Source: Mycobacterium shimoidei (GTDB taxonomy: Bacteria; Actinomycetota; Actinomycetes; Mycobacteriales; Mycobacteriaceae). From it: a stretch of 64,000 bases of DNA. The stretch lies in NCBI GenBank assembly GCA_002101905.1, contig LQPU01000021.1:1-64000 (forward strand). The letters run 5' to 3'. Numbering within the stretch: position 1 is the first letter of the stretch; every line of letters starts with the position of its first letter. A program made the translations under genes and the position numbers. The notes below the pieces were generated by a model that made no database searches, was not told where the DNA came from, and saw only the letters and a list, made by a program, of their open reading frames with translations. This document shows positions 46,969 to 56,400 of this stretch, one piece after another.

Positions 46969-47772
46969 ATGCTGCGGTTGGCCACCTGGAACGTGAATTC
47001 GATACGCACCCGGTTGGATCGCGTCCTGGACTGGCTTGGCCGCGCCGAGGTCGACGTGCTGGCCATGCAGGAGACGAAATGCGCCGACGATCAGTTCCCG
47101 ACGCTGCCGTTCTTCGAACTCGGCTACGAGGTGGCGCACTGCGGGTTCAATCAATGGAACGGTGTGGCGATCGCCTCGCGCGTCGGCCTGGACGATATCG
47201 AGGTCGGCTTTGCCGGCCAGCCCAGCTGGAGTTCCAAGCCGGATGTGGCCGCGGCCTCCGAGGCCCGCGCCCTGGGCGCCACCTGTGGCGGGGTGCGGGT
47301 GTGGAGCCTCTATGTGCCCAATGGCCGTGCCCTAGACGATCCGCATTACGCCTACAAACTGAACTGGCTTGCCGCGCTGCGTGATACCGCCGCGGGGTGG
47401 CTGCGCGACGACCCGCAGACGCAGATTGCGCTGGTTGGCGACTGGAATATCGCACCGACCGACGACGACGTCTGGAGTGTGGAGTACTACCGCGGCTGCA
47501 CACACGTCTCCGAGCCGGAGCGCATGGCGTTCCAAGCGATCGTCGACGCGGGTTTCAGCGACGTGGTGCGGCCGTTCGCGCCTGGACCGGGCGTTTACAC
47601 CTACTGGGACTACACCCAGTTGCGATTCCCGAAGGGGCAGGGCATGCGCATCGACTTCATCCTGTGCTCGCCGGCCCTGGCCGCGCGGGTCGTCGACGCG
47701 CAGATCGTGCGCGAGGAGCGCAAGGGTAAGGCTCCCAGCGACCACGCACCGGTGTTGGTTGACTTGCGCTAG
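46969..47772 (+). CDS. xthA: exodeoxyribonuclease III
   Basis: Base-excision-repair AP endonuclease / 3'-exonuclease of the EEP superfamily: LATWNVNSIRTRLDRV at the N-terminus, DVLAMQETKC (metal Glu), LVGDWNIAPTDDDVW, TYWDYTQLRFPKGQGMRIDFIL, and SDHAPVLVD with the catalytic His. 267 residues. Lies in the def-GNAT-xthA run with 10-bp spacing. Confidence 0.96.
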   Translation: MLRLATWNVNSIRTRLDRVLDWLGRAEVDVLAMQETKCADDQFPTLPFFELGYEVAHCGFNQWNGVAIASRVGLDDIEVGFAGQPSWSSKPDVAAASEARALGATCGGVRVWSLYVPNGRALDDPHYAYKLNWLAALRDTAAGWLRDDPQTQIALVGDWNIAPTDDDVWSVEYYRGCTHVSEPERMAFQAIVDAGFSDVVRPFAPGPGVYTYWDYTQLRFPKGQGMRIDFILCSPALAARVVDAQIVREERKGKAPSDHAPVLVDLR

Positions 47773-47960
47773 CAGCAACGGTGGCGCATCGACGGATCAC
47801 TGGTGTCAGATATGGGTTGTCTATGTATTGCCCAAGGATCGGGCATCGGTGCTGATGGTCAATTAGCGTGGTTGGTGGTGAACCCTGTACGTTGCCCGGA
47901 CGGCGAGCGGCACACCACGGGTTCACGACTTGGTTACCAGAGTGAAGATCGGGAGACATC

Positions 47961-48419
47961 ATGGTTCGCGACGCGGCGCGCAGGCTCAGTCAAAAAGTGA
48001 ACCGTGCGGCGGCGGCAACTACAAGCGCGGCCGCCGCTGCCGGTGGTGCCGCGGTCAATGGCGTGGTCGGAGGTGTGACCGGCGCTGTCAGCGGCATCCA
48101 ACGTGGAGTAGGTAGCAAAGGCGCTGCGGTGCCCGCGGCGGTTTTGACCTTGGGAGTGGTCGGCGCCACCGGCCTTGTTGAATGGCCGGTGGTTTTGGCT
48201 ATCGGCGCCGGAGCATTGATGCTGCGTCAGCTGAGCCGGCACGACAAGGACGGGGCACCGGCGAAGGCAGCGCCCGCCAAGTCGGGCAGTTCGACCCCGC
48301 CCGCCAAGTCGGGCGGTTCGACCCAGTCGGCCGCGCGCAAGCCCCAACGCACCACGGCGGCGAAAAAAGCACCGGCAAAAAAGGCGTCGCGCTCGCGAAG
48401 TGCAACCGCCAGACGGTAG
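47961..48419 (+). CDS. small membrane protein with basic tail (Rv0426c-like), copy A
   Basis: 152 residues. Gly/Ala/Val-rich amphipathic region (AAAAAGGAAVNGVVGGVTGA), then a hydrophobic helix with the motif TGLVEWPVVLAIGAGALML, then a histone H1-like Lys/Ala/Pro/Ser tail (AARKPQRTTAAKKAPAKKA). ATG preceded by GGGAGA. It comes 56 bp before a ctpH gene and is repeated, with the ATPase gene, at 53023. Presumably a partner or modulator of the P-type ATPase; no function known. Confidence 0.8.
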   Translation: MVRDAARRLSQKVNRAAAATTSAAAAAGGAAVNGVVGGVTGAVSGIQRGVGSKGAAVPAAVLTLGVVGATGLVEWPVVLAIGAGALMLRQLSRHDKDGAPAKAAPAKSGSSTPPAKSGGSTQSAARKPQRTTAAKKAPAKKASRSRSATARR

Positions 48420-48475
48420 GCATAAGAGGCACACTCTATAAGCCACATAAAGCCACGACTGAAGACGGTTGAGCC

Positions 48476-51400
48476 TTGCAAAAATCAATATCGGCGCGCG
48501 TTGTTTCGAGAGGTATCCGAACAGCAACCGCGCTGTTTGAGGCGTCTATACACACTGCTACCACCGCAGCTAATAGTGCTGCGAGTTTGGCGACGGCCAG
48601 TGCCGAGCTTGGTGTGGAAATGGCCACCATCGCGGTGCGCGAGGGAGCCCATGCGCTCTCGCTTGGGCGTTCGGGCTCCTCGCCGACACGGCGCTGTTGG
48701 GCCGGCGACGGCCGAGCGTGGATCGAGGTGCGCGGTCTGGGCGATCGCGATGCGGCGGACTGCGAGCGCGCTGTGCTGGAGGCCGTCCGGTCTGTGCCCG
48801 GAGTTACCTCGGCGCGGCTGAACCGACCGCTGTCGCGGGTCGTGGTGGAAGTCGACGGCGAAGCGACCTCGCTGGAAAGCCTGTGCCGCGCGGTCGACGA
48901 GGCCGAACGCCGGTCTCGCCGCAGCCCCAGACCCAGCCACAGCCCGGACACCCCGGCGCGCCCGGGCAGTCTGCCCGGGGATGGCCTGCTGCTGGCCAGC
49001 AGAGCCGTCCTGCTCGGCGTGAACGCGGCGGGATTGGGCGTCGCGCTCGCGGGCCGGGCGCTGCGGTTGCCGGGCGCCCCGATCGCGGTCAATGCGGCGG
49101 CGGAGATCGCCAATCACCAACCGTGGCTGCGGGGCCTCCTCGCCGAGCGGATCGGCACCGGGGCGACCGAGACCGTGCTGTCGCTGACCACCGCGGCCGC
49201 GAACATTGTCACGTTGTCGCCGGCATCGCTGTCGGTGGAATTGATGCTGCATGGACTCAAGGCGGTCGAGTCCCGCGCGCAGGCCCAGGCGTGGGAACGC
49301 TACGAGCCGCTGCTGGCCCGCCATGCCGAGCACGGCGACGTCGCGCAGCCGTCGCGCCCGGTGCCGCCTCCGGACGGGCCGGTCGAGCGCCATGCCAAGC
49401 GGATCGCCTGGGTGCAGGCGGTCGGTACCGGACTGGTCGGCGCCTTAACCGCAAACCTCAACACCGCCGCGACGGCAGCCGTGGTGGCCGCCCCCAAGGC
49501 GGTGCGCACCACCCGCGAATCGTTCACCGCGACGCTCGGAGCCGGATTGGCCGAGCACCACGGGGTGTTGCCGCTGCGCCCGGAGAGTTTGCGCCGGCTC
49601 GACAAGGTGGACGCGCTGCTGATCGACCCCAGGGTGTTGTACAGCGACACGTTGCGGGTGGTCGGCGTCCGTGGTGCCCGGCCCGACAAGCTGTCCGCGG
49701 CCTGGAGTCGCGCTCAGAAGCTGCTCGACGACCCGGGCATCCAGCCCGGGTGGCAGCCAGTGCCCGGCATGGCAGGCGTCGACGCGTTGATCCATCCGGC
49801 GCAGCACCCGTTGGCGGCGGCCGTGGTGACACAGGCGCGGGCGTCCGGCCCGGAGATGGTCACCGTCGACGCCGACATACTCGGCGAGTTGCGGCCGGCG
49901 TTCGACGAGGTCCGGCCGGTCGGCGGGTCGATCGACGATGCGCTCGCACAGGCGCTGGCCGACCTGCAAGAATCCGGGCGCACCGTCGCGGTCCTGTCGT
50001 CGGCCGCCGAGCAGGCACTCGCGTCCGGCGACGTCGCGCTGGGAGTCATCCCGAAAAACGGCAGCGCCCCGCCGTGGAACGCTGATCTGCTCCTGGAAGA
50101 TCTGGGCGGTGCATGGCACGTGCTGCATGCGCTGCCGGCGGCCAAGCAGGCAAGCCAACGCGGTATCGCGATCTCGGCCGGCGCGTCAGCGCTGGGCGCG
50201 CTGTTCCTGGTTCCCGGTGTGCGGGGGGCGCGCGGACCCGGACTGGTGACCGGCGGCGCTGCAGCCGGACTGATGTCGGGATACTTGCTGGCTCGCCGAG
50301 TGGTTCGCACGGCGGCGCCCAGGCCGGCGCCCGCCTACGAATGGCATGCGATGTCGCCCGAGCAGGCCCGCGAGCTGCTGGCGTCGCTGGACACCCAGTC
50401 ACCGCGCGCGATCTCCGACTCTCGGGCACCCGAGAGAGGATTCTGGCAGTTCGCCAAGGCTGTGCGCGCCGAGTTGTCGGATCCGTTAACCCCGGTGCTG
50501 GCGCTGGGTTCGGCGGCCACCGCGGTGCTGGGTTCGCCGCTCGACGCGGCAATGGTCGGCACGGTGCTGGTCGGCAACTCGCTGCTGGCGGCCGGTCAGC
50601 GGCTGCGTGCCGAGAGCCGGCTCAACCGGCTGCTGGCGCAGCAAACGCCGCCGGCACGCAAGGTCACGACCGGTCCGGACGGTAGCTACACCTACAGCGA
50701 GATCCTCGCCGAGGAGCTGACCCCGGGCGACCTGATCGAGGTACGCAGCAACGAGGTGGTGCCCGCCGACGCCAGGCTGATCGCAGAAGAGGACCTCGAG
50801 GTCGACGAATCGTCACTGACCGGCGAGTCGCTGTCGGTGGAAAAGCACATCGAAGCGACGCCGGGCGCCGAACTCGCCGATCGCCGCTGCATGCTCTACG
50901 CCGGAACCCACGTGGTGGCGGGCACCGGGGTTGCGGTGGTCACCGCTGTCGGCGCCGACACCCAGGAACGGCGGGCGTCCGAACTGGCGTCCGGTGAGCT
51001 GCCCGCCGTCGGCCTACAGCATCAACTCAGCCAGCTCACCAGCCGCGCCTTCCCTGCCACCGCGACCGGTGGCGCATTGGTCGGCGGACTGGGGTTGTTG
51101 CGCGGAGCCGGCCTTCGCCATGCCCTGGGCAACGGCATCGCCGTCGCGGTGGCCGCGGTGCCCGAGGGGATGCCGCTGGTAGCCACCCTGGCACAGCAGG
51201 CGTCGGCCTGGCGGCTGAGCAAGTTCGGCGCCTTGGTCCGTGTCCCGCGGTCGGTGGAGGCGTTGGGCCGCGTCGACGTGGTCTGCTTCGACAAGACCGG
51301 GACGCTCAGCGAAAACCGCCTCCAGGTGACCCTGGTGCACCCGGTGTCGGGCCAGTCGCGCGAGGAGGTGTTGCGCTGTGCCGCGAATGCCGCGCCGACG

Positions 51401-52933
51401 CCCAACGGCGCTCGACACGCGCACGCGACCGACCAAGCCATCATCGAGGCGGCATTGCAGGTCAACGGCGAAAGCCTCGCGACGCAGCGGGATGCGCACT
51501 TGCCGTTCCGCTCCGGTCGCGCTTTCTCGGCGACGGTGTCGGGTAACGAGCTGACCGTCAAGGGCGCGCCGGAAGTTGTGCTGGATGCCTGTCAGGACAC
51601 CGACGCGGCCGTGCACCTCACGGTGTCGGAGTTGGCGGCCAAGGGCCTGCGAGTGATCACGGTGGCTCGGCGCGAGCTGACCGCGCAGCAGGTGCAGTCG
51701 GTACGCAAAGACCCCGACAGCATCGTCGAATTGTGCAGTGACGGCCTGTCGCTGCAGGGCTTCCTCGGGTTGTCGGACACCCCGCGTCCCGCCGCGGCGC
51801 GCCTGCTCGCCGACCTGGCCGCCCACGACGTGGCCATCCGGCTGATCACCGGGGACCATCCCATCACCGCGACGGCCATCGCCGGCGAGATGGGCCTGCC
51901 GGTGACCCCGGAGCAGGTCATCACCGGGTCCGAATGGAATGCGCTGTCACGCAAGGAGCAAGAACGCGTGGTGACCGAGCGGGTGATCTTCGCGCGGATG
52001 TCACCGGAAAACAAGGTGCAAGTCGTCCAAACGCTGGAACGCGCGGGGCGGGTGTGCGCCATGGTGGGCGACGGCTCCAACGACGCCGCGGCCATCCGGG
52101 CCGCCACCGTCGGCGTGGGCGTCGTCGCGCACGGCAGCGACCCGGCGCACACCGTCGCCGACGTGGTGCTGACCGACGGCCGCATCGAAGCGCTGCTGGA
52201 CGCGATCGAGGAAGGACGCCGGTTGTGGCAGCGGGTGCAGGCGGCGGTGTCGGTGTTGCTTGGCGGCAACGCCAGCCAGGTGCTTTTCGCGATCGTCGGC
52301 AGCGCGTTCAGCCCCACGCCGCCGATGAACACCCGCCAGTTGCTGCTGATGAACGTATTCACCGACGCATTGCCGGCCGCCGCGCTGGCCGTCAGCATGC
52401 CCAGCGGCCAGGTGAAGCGCCCGGGACGCGGCCCCGACGAACGCACCCTGTGGCGTGCCGTCGCCGTTCGCGGTGGCACAACCGCGGCGGCGGCCACGGC
52501 GGCCTGGGCGATGGCCGCGTTCAGTGGGCGTCCGCAACGCGCGTCCACCGTGGCGTTGATCGCATTGGTGGCCACCCAGCTCGGTCAGACGTTGATGGAG
52601 TCGCACGCACCTCTGGTGGTTCTCACCGCGGCCGGCTCGTTCGCCGTGTTCGGGGTTCTGATCAGTACCCCGGGGCTCAGCCAACTGTTCGGGTCGACAC
52701 CGGTGGGTCCGGTCGGCTGGGCACAGGGGCTGGGGTCGGCCGCCGTCGCCACCCTGGCGATGTCGGTTGGCAGGCGCCTGCTCGCGGATCGGCTCACGGC
52801 CGAGCCGTCTGAGCCCGCGCCGACTCACGAAGTCGAGTCGGCGCCCGGGCAGCCGGGGCAAGACCTGCCGCGGCGCAAGGTCGCCACCCCCGAGAGCGAC
52901 AGAGAGGTCGCGGCATCGGTCGCCGGTGTGTAA
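48476..52933 (+). CDS. ctpH: CtpH-type cation-transporting P-type ATPase, copy A
   Basis: Very large P-type ATPase, 1485 residues. N-terminal ~600 residues include a ferredoxin-like HMA-type domain without CxxC (WIEVRGL...VPGVTSARLNRPLSRVVVEVDG) and a long region specific to CtpH/CtpI. The core has A-domain TGES (about 780), PEGMPLVA membrane motif, phosphorylated Asp in CFDKTGTLSENR (about 938), KGAPEVVL (about 1028), TGDHPITATAIA (about 1124) and MVGDGSNDAAAIRAA (about 1197). The transported ion is unknown. The listed start is TTG with no clear SD. Tandem with a second copy at 53446. Confidence 0.92.
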   Translation: MQKSISARVVSRGIRTATALFEASIHTATTAANSAASLATASAELGVEMATIAVREGAHALSLGRSGSSPTRRCWAGDGRAWIEVRGLGDRDAADCERAVLEAVRSVPGVTSARLNRPLSRVVVEVDGEATSLESLCRAVDEAERRSRRSPRPSHSPDTPARPGSLPGDGLLLASRAVLLGVNAAGLGVALAGRALRLPGAPIAVNAAAEIANHQPWLRGLLAERIGTGATETVLSLTTAAANIVTLSPASLSVELMLHGLKAVESRAQAQAWERYEPLLARHAEHGDVAQPSRPVPPPDGPVERHAKRIAWVQAVGTGLVGALTANLNTAATAAVVAAPKAVRTTRESFTATLGAGLAEHHGVLPLRPESLRRLDKVDALLIDPRVLYSDTLRVVGVRGARPDKLSAAWSRAQKLLDDPGIQPGWQPVPGMAGVDALIHPAQHPLAAAVVTQARASGPEMVTVDADILGELRPAFDEVRPVGGSIDDALAQALADLQESGRTVAVLSSAAEQALASGDVALGVIPKNGSAPPWNADLLLEDLGGAWHVLHALPAAKQASQRGIAISAGASALGALFLVPGVRGARGPGLVTGGAAAGLMSGYLLARRVVRTAAPRPAPAYEWHAMSPEQARELLASLDTQSPRAISDSRAPERGFWQFAKAVRAELSDPLTPVLALGSAATAVLGSPLDAAMVGTVLVGNSLLAAGQRLRAESRLNRLLAQQTPPARKVTTGPDGSYTYSEILAEELTPGDLIEVRSNEVVPADARLIAEEDLEVDESSLTGESLSVEKHIEATPGAELADRRCMLYAGTHVVAGTGVAVVTAVGADTQERRASELASGELPAVGLQHQLSQLTSRAFPATATGGALVGGLGLLRGAGLRHALGNGIAVAVAAVPEGMPLVATLAQQASAWRLSKFGALVRVPRSVEALGRVDVVCFDKTGTLSENRLQVTLVHPVSGQSREEVLRCAANAAPTPNGARHAHATDQAIIEAALQVNGESLATQRDAHLPFRSGRAFSATVSGNELTVKGAPEVVLDACQDTDAAVHLTVSELAAKGLRVITVARRELTAQQVQSVRKDPDSIVELCSDGLSLQGFLGLSDTPRPAAARLLADLAAHDVAIRLITGDHPITATAIAGEMGLPVTPEQVITGSEWNALSRKEQERVVTERVIFARMSPENKVQVVQTLERAGRVCAMVGDGSNDAAAIRAATVGVGVVAHGSDPAHTVADVVLTDGRIEALLDAIEEGRRLWQRVQAAVSVLLGGNASQVLFAIVGSAFSPTPPMNTRQLLLMNVFTDALPAAALAVSMPSGQVKRPGRGPDERTLWRAVAVRGGTTAAAATAAWAMAAFSGRPQRASTVALIALVATQLGQTLMESHAPLVVLTAAGSFAVFGVLISTPGLSQLFGSTPVGPVGWAQGLGSAAVATLAMSVGRRLLADRLTAEPSEPAPTHEVESAPGQPGQDLPRRKVATPESDREVAASVAGV

Positions 52934-53022
52934 CCGCAGATGAGTCCCACGGCGTAAGCGGCGGGCGCCTTTGCGCTATACAACCGCCGCCAGGGCGTGA
53001 ACAATGACATCCGGGAGTGATC

Positions 53023-53436
53023 ATGGGTGTCATTGACGGCGCGGTGCGCAACGTCAGTCGAACGGTTGGGCGTGCCGCGGCGGTGACTACTGCGGCGGCC
53101 GGCGCGGTGGGGGGCGCCACAGTGGACGGGATCGTCGGAGGCGTAGCCGGAGCGGTCGCCGGTGTGCAGCGCGGGCTCAAGGCGGGAAGTCGCTCGGTTC
53201 CCGCAGCGGCGTTGACATTCGGCGCGATCGGCCTCACCGGCCTGGTCGAGTGGCCGGTGTTGTTGGCGGTCGGCGGCGGCGCGTTGCTGTTGACCCAACT
53301 GGATACGCGCCGGGACACAGCAGCCCCGGCCAAGCGCGTGCCAGCGAAACCCGCGGCGCCCCAACGCCGCACAGCCCGAAGCAAACGGACACCGGCCAGG
53401 CAGTCTCGCGGCACGCAGTCGCGCAGCCGTCGTTAG
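53023..53436 (+). CDS. small membrane protein with basic tail (Rv0426c-like), copy B
   Basis: 137 residues, clearly a paralogue of the 47961 protein: same order of Gly/Ala/Val-rich region (GGATVDGIVGGVAGAVAGVQ), helix TGLVEWPVLLAVGGGALLL and basic tail (RRTARSKRTPARQSRGTQSR). GGGAG lies 5 nt before ATG 53023. TATACA at 52977-52982 is a possible -10. Its stop is 9 bp before the second ctpH start, a tighter coupling than in copy A. Confidence 0.8.
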   Translation: MGVIDGAVRNVSRTVGRAAAVTTAAAGAVGGATVDGIVGGVAGAVAGVQRGLKAGSRSVPAAALTFGAIGLTGLVEWPVLLAVGGGALLLTQLDTRRDTAAPAKRVPAKPAAPQRRTARSKRTPARQSRGTQSRSRR

Positions 53437-53445
53437 TCCACCCGG

Positions 53446-56400
53446 TTGAGTACCGTCGAATCCGTGCGAAGATCCTTGCCCCTGCGCGCGTTGACTCTGG
53501 GCATTCAAGCCACCGCCGCGCTCGCCGGGGCAACGCTTCAAACCGCGACGCAGACTGCGGGCACGCTGGGATCACTGGCCTCCACGGGCCTGAGTATGGC
53601 CGCAATTCCGGTTCGCGAAGGCGTGCGGGCGGTAGCCGGCGAACTGCCCGGCACGCCGGCGCTGAACCGCCATTGCTGGCGCGACGAGCGCCGGGCGTGG
53701 ATTGAGGTCCGCGGCCTTGACCGTCCGGGCGGCGACGAACTCGGACGTGTGGTCGTCGACGCTGTCGCCGCCTGCCCCGGGGTCACATCGGCAACCCTGA
53801 ACCGCCCGTGGTCGCGCCTCGTCGTCGGCCTCGACGACGAGGCGGTGTCTTTGCGTGAGCTGTGCCGTGTGGTCGATGATGCTGAAAAGAGTTGTCAGGC
53901 TGGGCGTTTGAGCCCCCGCGCGCAGCCCCTGCCGGGCGACAGCGGGCCAATGGCCAACAAGGCGGTGGCCGTCGGCGCCACCGCTGCCGGTATGGCCGCC
54001 GCGACGGTCGGCCGGATGCTGCGCTGGCCGGGCCTGCCGGACAGCGTCGAGGCGGCCGTGGTGGCGGTGGACTACCAACCGCGGCTGCGGCAGCTGCTCG
54101 AGAACCGGATCGGGCACTCGGCCACCGACACCGCCCTGACCATCGCCATGACCGCCGCGCACGTCGTATCGTTGTCGCCGGCATCGCTGGCGATCGACCT
54201 GATGATGGAAGTACTCAAGGCCGCCGAATCCCGCTCCGCAGCGCGGGTTTGGCGCCAACACGAACCCAGGCTGGCCGCCCACGCCGCGCAGGCGCAGATC
54301 CATGCCCCATGGCGACCGGTGCCGCCGCCGACCGATCCCGCCGAGCGGTACGCGCGGTTGGCGGCGCGTGTGCAGGCCGTCGGCGCCGGTCTAGTCGGCG
54401 CCGGCACCCGCAGCGTCGGGATGGCCGCCACCGCGGCGTTGGTGGCCGCCCCCAAGGCCCTGCGCACCACGCGCGAGTCGTTCGCGGCGACGCTTGGTCA
54501 GGGCTTGGCCGATCAGCACGGCATTTTGCCGCTACGCCCGGACAGTCTGCGCCGGCTCGACCAGATCGATGCGCTGCTGGTCGACCCGAGGGTGCTGTGC
54601 ACCGAAAAGCTACGAATCGGGCGGGTGCGGGGGGCACGCGACGACGAACTGGCCGCGGTGTGGAACCGCGCCCAGGCGCTGCTGGCGGCCCCCGATGTGC
54701 GGGTCGGCTGGCATTCGGTGCCCGGCGCGCGGGGCGGCAAAGTCGAGGCGTTGGTCTGCCCCACCCACGATCCGCTGGCGGCGGCGGTACTGGCCGAAGC
54801 CCACCACAGCGGGGTGGATTTGATCTCCATCGACATCGAGGCGCTCGGCGATCTGCGACCGGCGTTCGACGAGATCCGCCCGCTGGAGGTCGGATCCGTC
54901 GACCACGCGCTCACCGACGCGCTGGCCCGCCTGCAGCGCGACGGCCACGTGGTGGCCGTCCTGTCGGCCGCTGCCGGCCAAGCGCTGGCGTCGGCCGATG
55001 TGGCGCTGGGCGTGATGCCACGCAACGGCACCGACCCACCGCCGTGGTACGCCGATCTGGTGCTGCCCGACCTGGCAGCAGTCTGGCGAGTGCTGCACGC
55101 GTTGCCGGCGGCCAAAACCGCCACTCGGCGCGGGATCGAGATATCCACCGGCGCGTCCGCGTTGGGCGCGTTGCTGATGCTTCCGGGAGTACGCGGGCGC
55201 GGACCCGGCCCGGTGACCACCGGTGCGGGGGCCGGCCTGCTGTCCGGATGCTGGGCGGCCCGGCAGATACTGCTCGCGCCCACCCCGCGAGCGGCGCCTA
55301 TGCACGAGTGGCACGCGATGAGCGTTGATCAGGTCCGCCAGGAGCTGCCGCCGCCCGGTTCGCCGGAAAGCGCGCAGCCGGGCCGCGCGGCGGCCGCGGC
55401 CCGGCGTGGCGCCGATCTGACGGGGCGGCCCCGTCGCGCGATGTGGCAGTTCGTCAGGGCCGTGCGCGCCGAGCTGTCCGATCCGCTGACCCCGGTGTTG
55501 GCGCTCGGGTCGGCCGCCAGCGCGGTGCTGGGTTCGCCCGTCGACGCGCTGCTCGTCGGCTCCGTGCTCACCGGAAACGCCATGCTGGCTGCAAGCCAAC
55601 GTTTGCGGGCCGAAGGCCGGCTCAATCAACTTCTGGCTCAACAGATCCCGCCGGCCCGCAAGGTGACTTTCGGTGCCGACGGCACGCCGGTGTACACCGA
55701 TGTCATTGCGGCGCAACTGCGTCCGGGCGATGTCATCGAGGTGCGCACCCACGAGGTGGTGCCTGCGGACGCCAGGCTGATCGAGGAGGACGATCTCGAG
55801 GTCGACGAGTCGACGCTCACCGGCGAGTCGCTGCCGGTGGAGAAGCAGGTTGAGCCGACGCCCGGTGTGGAGCTGGCCGAACGCCGCTGCATGCTGTTCG
55901 CCGGGACGACTGTCGTGGCGGGCACCGCGGTGGCGCTGGTGACCGCCGTCGGCGCCGACACCCAGGCGCGGCGGGCCGCCGACCTGGTGTCCGGCCAGCT
56001 GGCGCCCGTCGGGCTGCAACACCAGCTCAGCCAGCTCACCAACCGCGCTTTCCCGATCAGCATGGGCGGCGGCGCACTGGTCAGCGGGTTGGGCCTGCTG
56101 CGCAGCAAGGGGCTACGGCAGGCGGTGGCTAGCGGCATCGCGGTCACCGTGGCCGCCGTCCCCGAGGGCATGCCACTGGTCGCCACGCTGGCGCAGGCGG
56201 CATCGGCGCGGCGGCTGACGAATTTCGGTGCGCTGGTGCGGGTTCCGCGGTCGGTGGAGGCACTTGGCCGCGTCGACGTGGTGTGCTTCGACAAGACCGG
56301 GACGCTGTCGGAGAACCGACTGCGAGTGACGCAGGTACATCCGGTGGCGGGCAACTCGCGCGAGGAGGTGTTGCGCTGCGCGGCGCACGCGGCGCCGACG

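Noticed and set aside
46969..47772. xthA as part of a DNA-defence island with the helicase and DUF559 genes
   Set aside because: The genes are 15-20 kb apart with conserved housekeeping genes between them, and xthA is in its usual mycobacterial place.
48250..48415. Repetitive Lys/Ala/Pro codons resembling a tandem DNA repeat or CRISPR-like array
   Set aside because: The repeats are short and irregular, explained by a low-complexity basic protein tail in an open reading frame.
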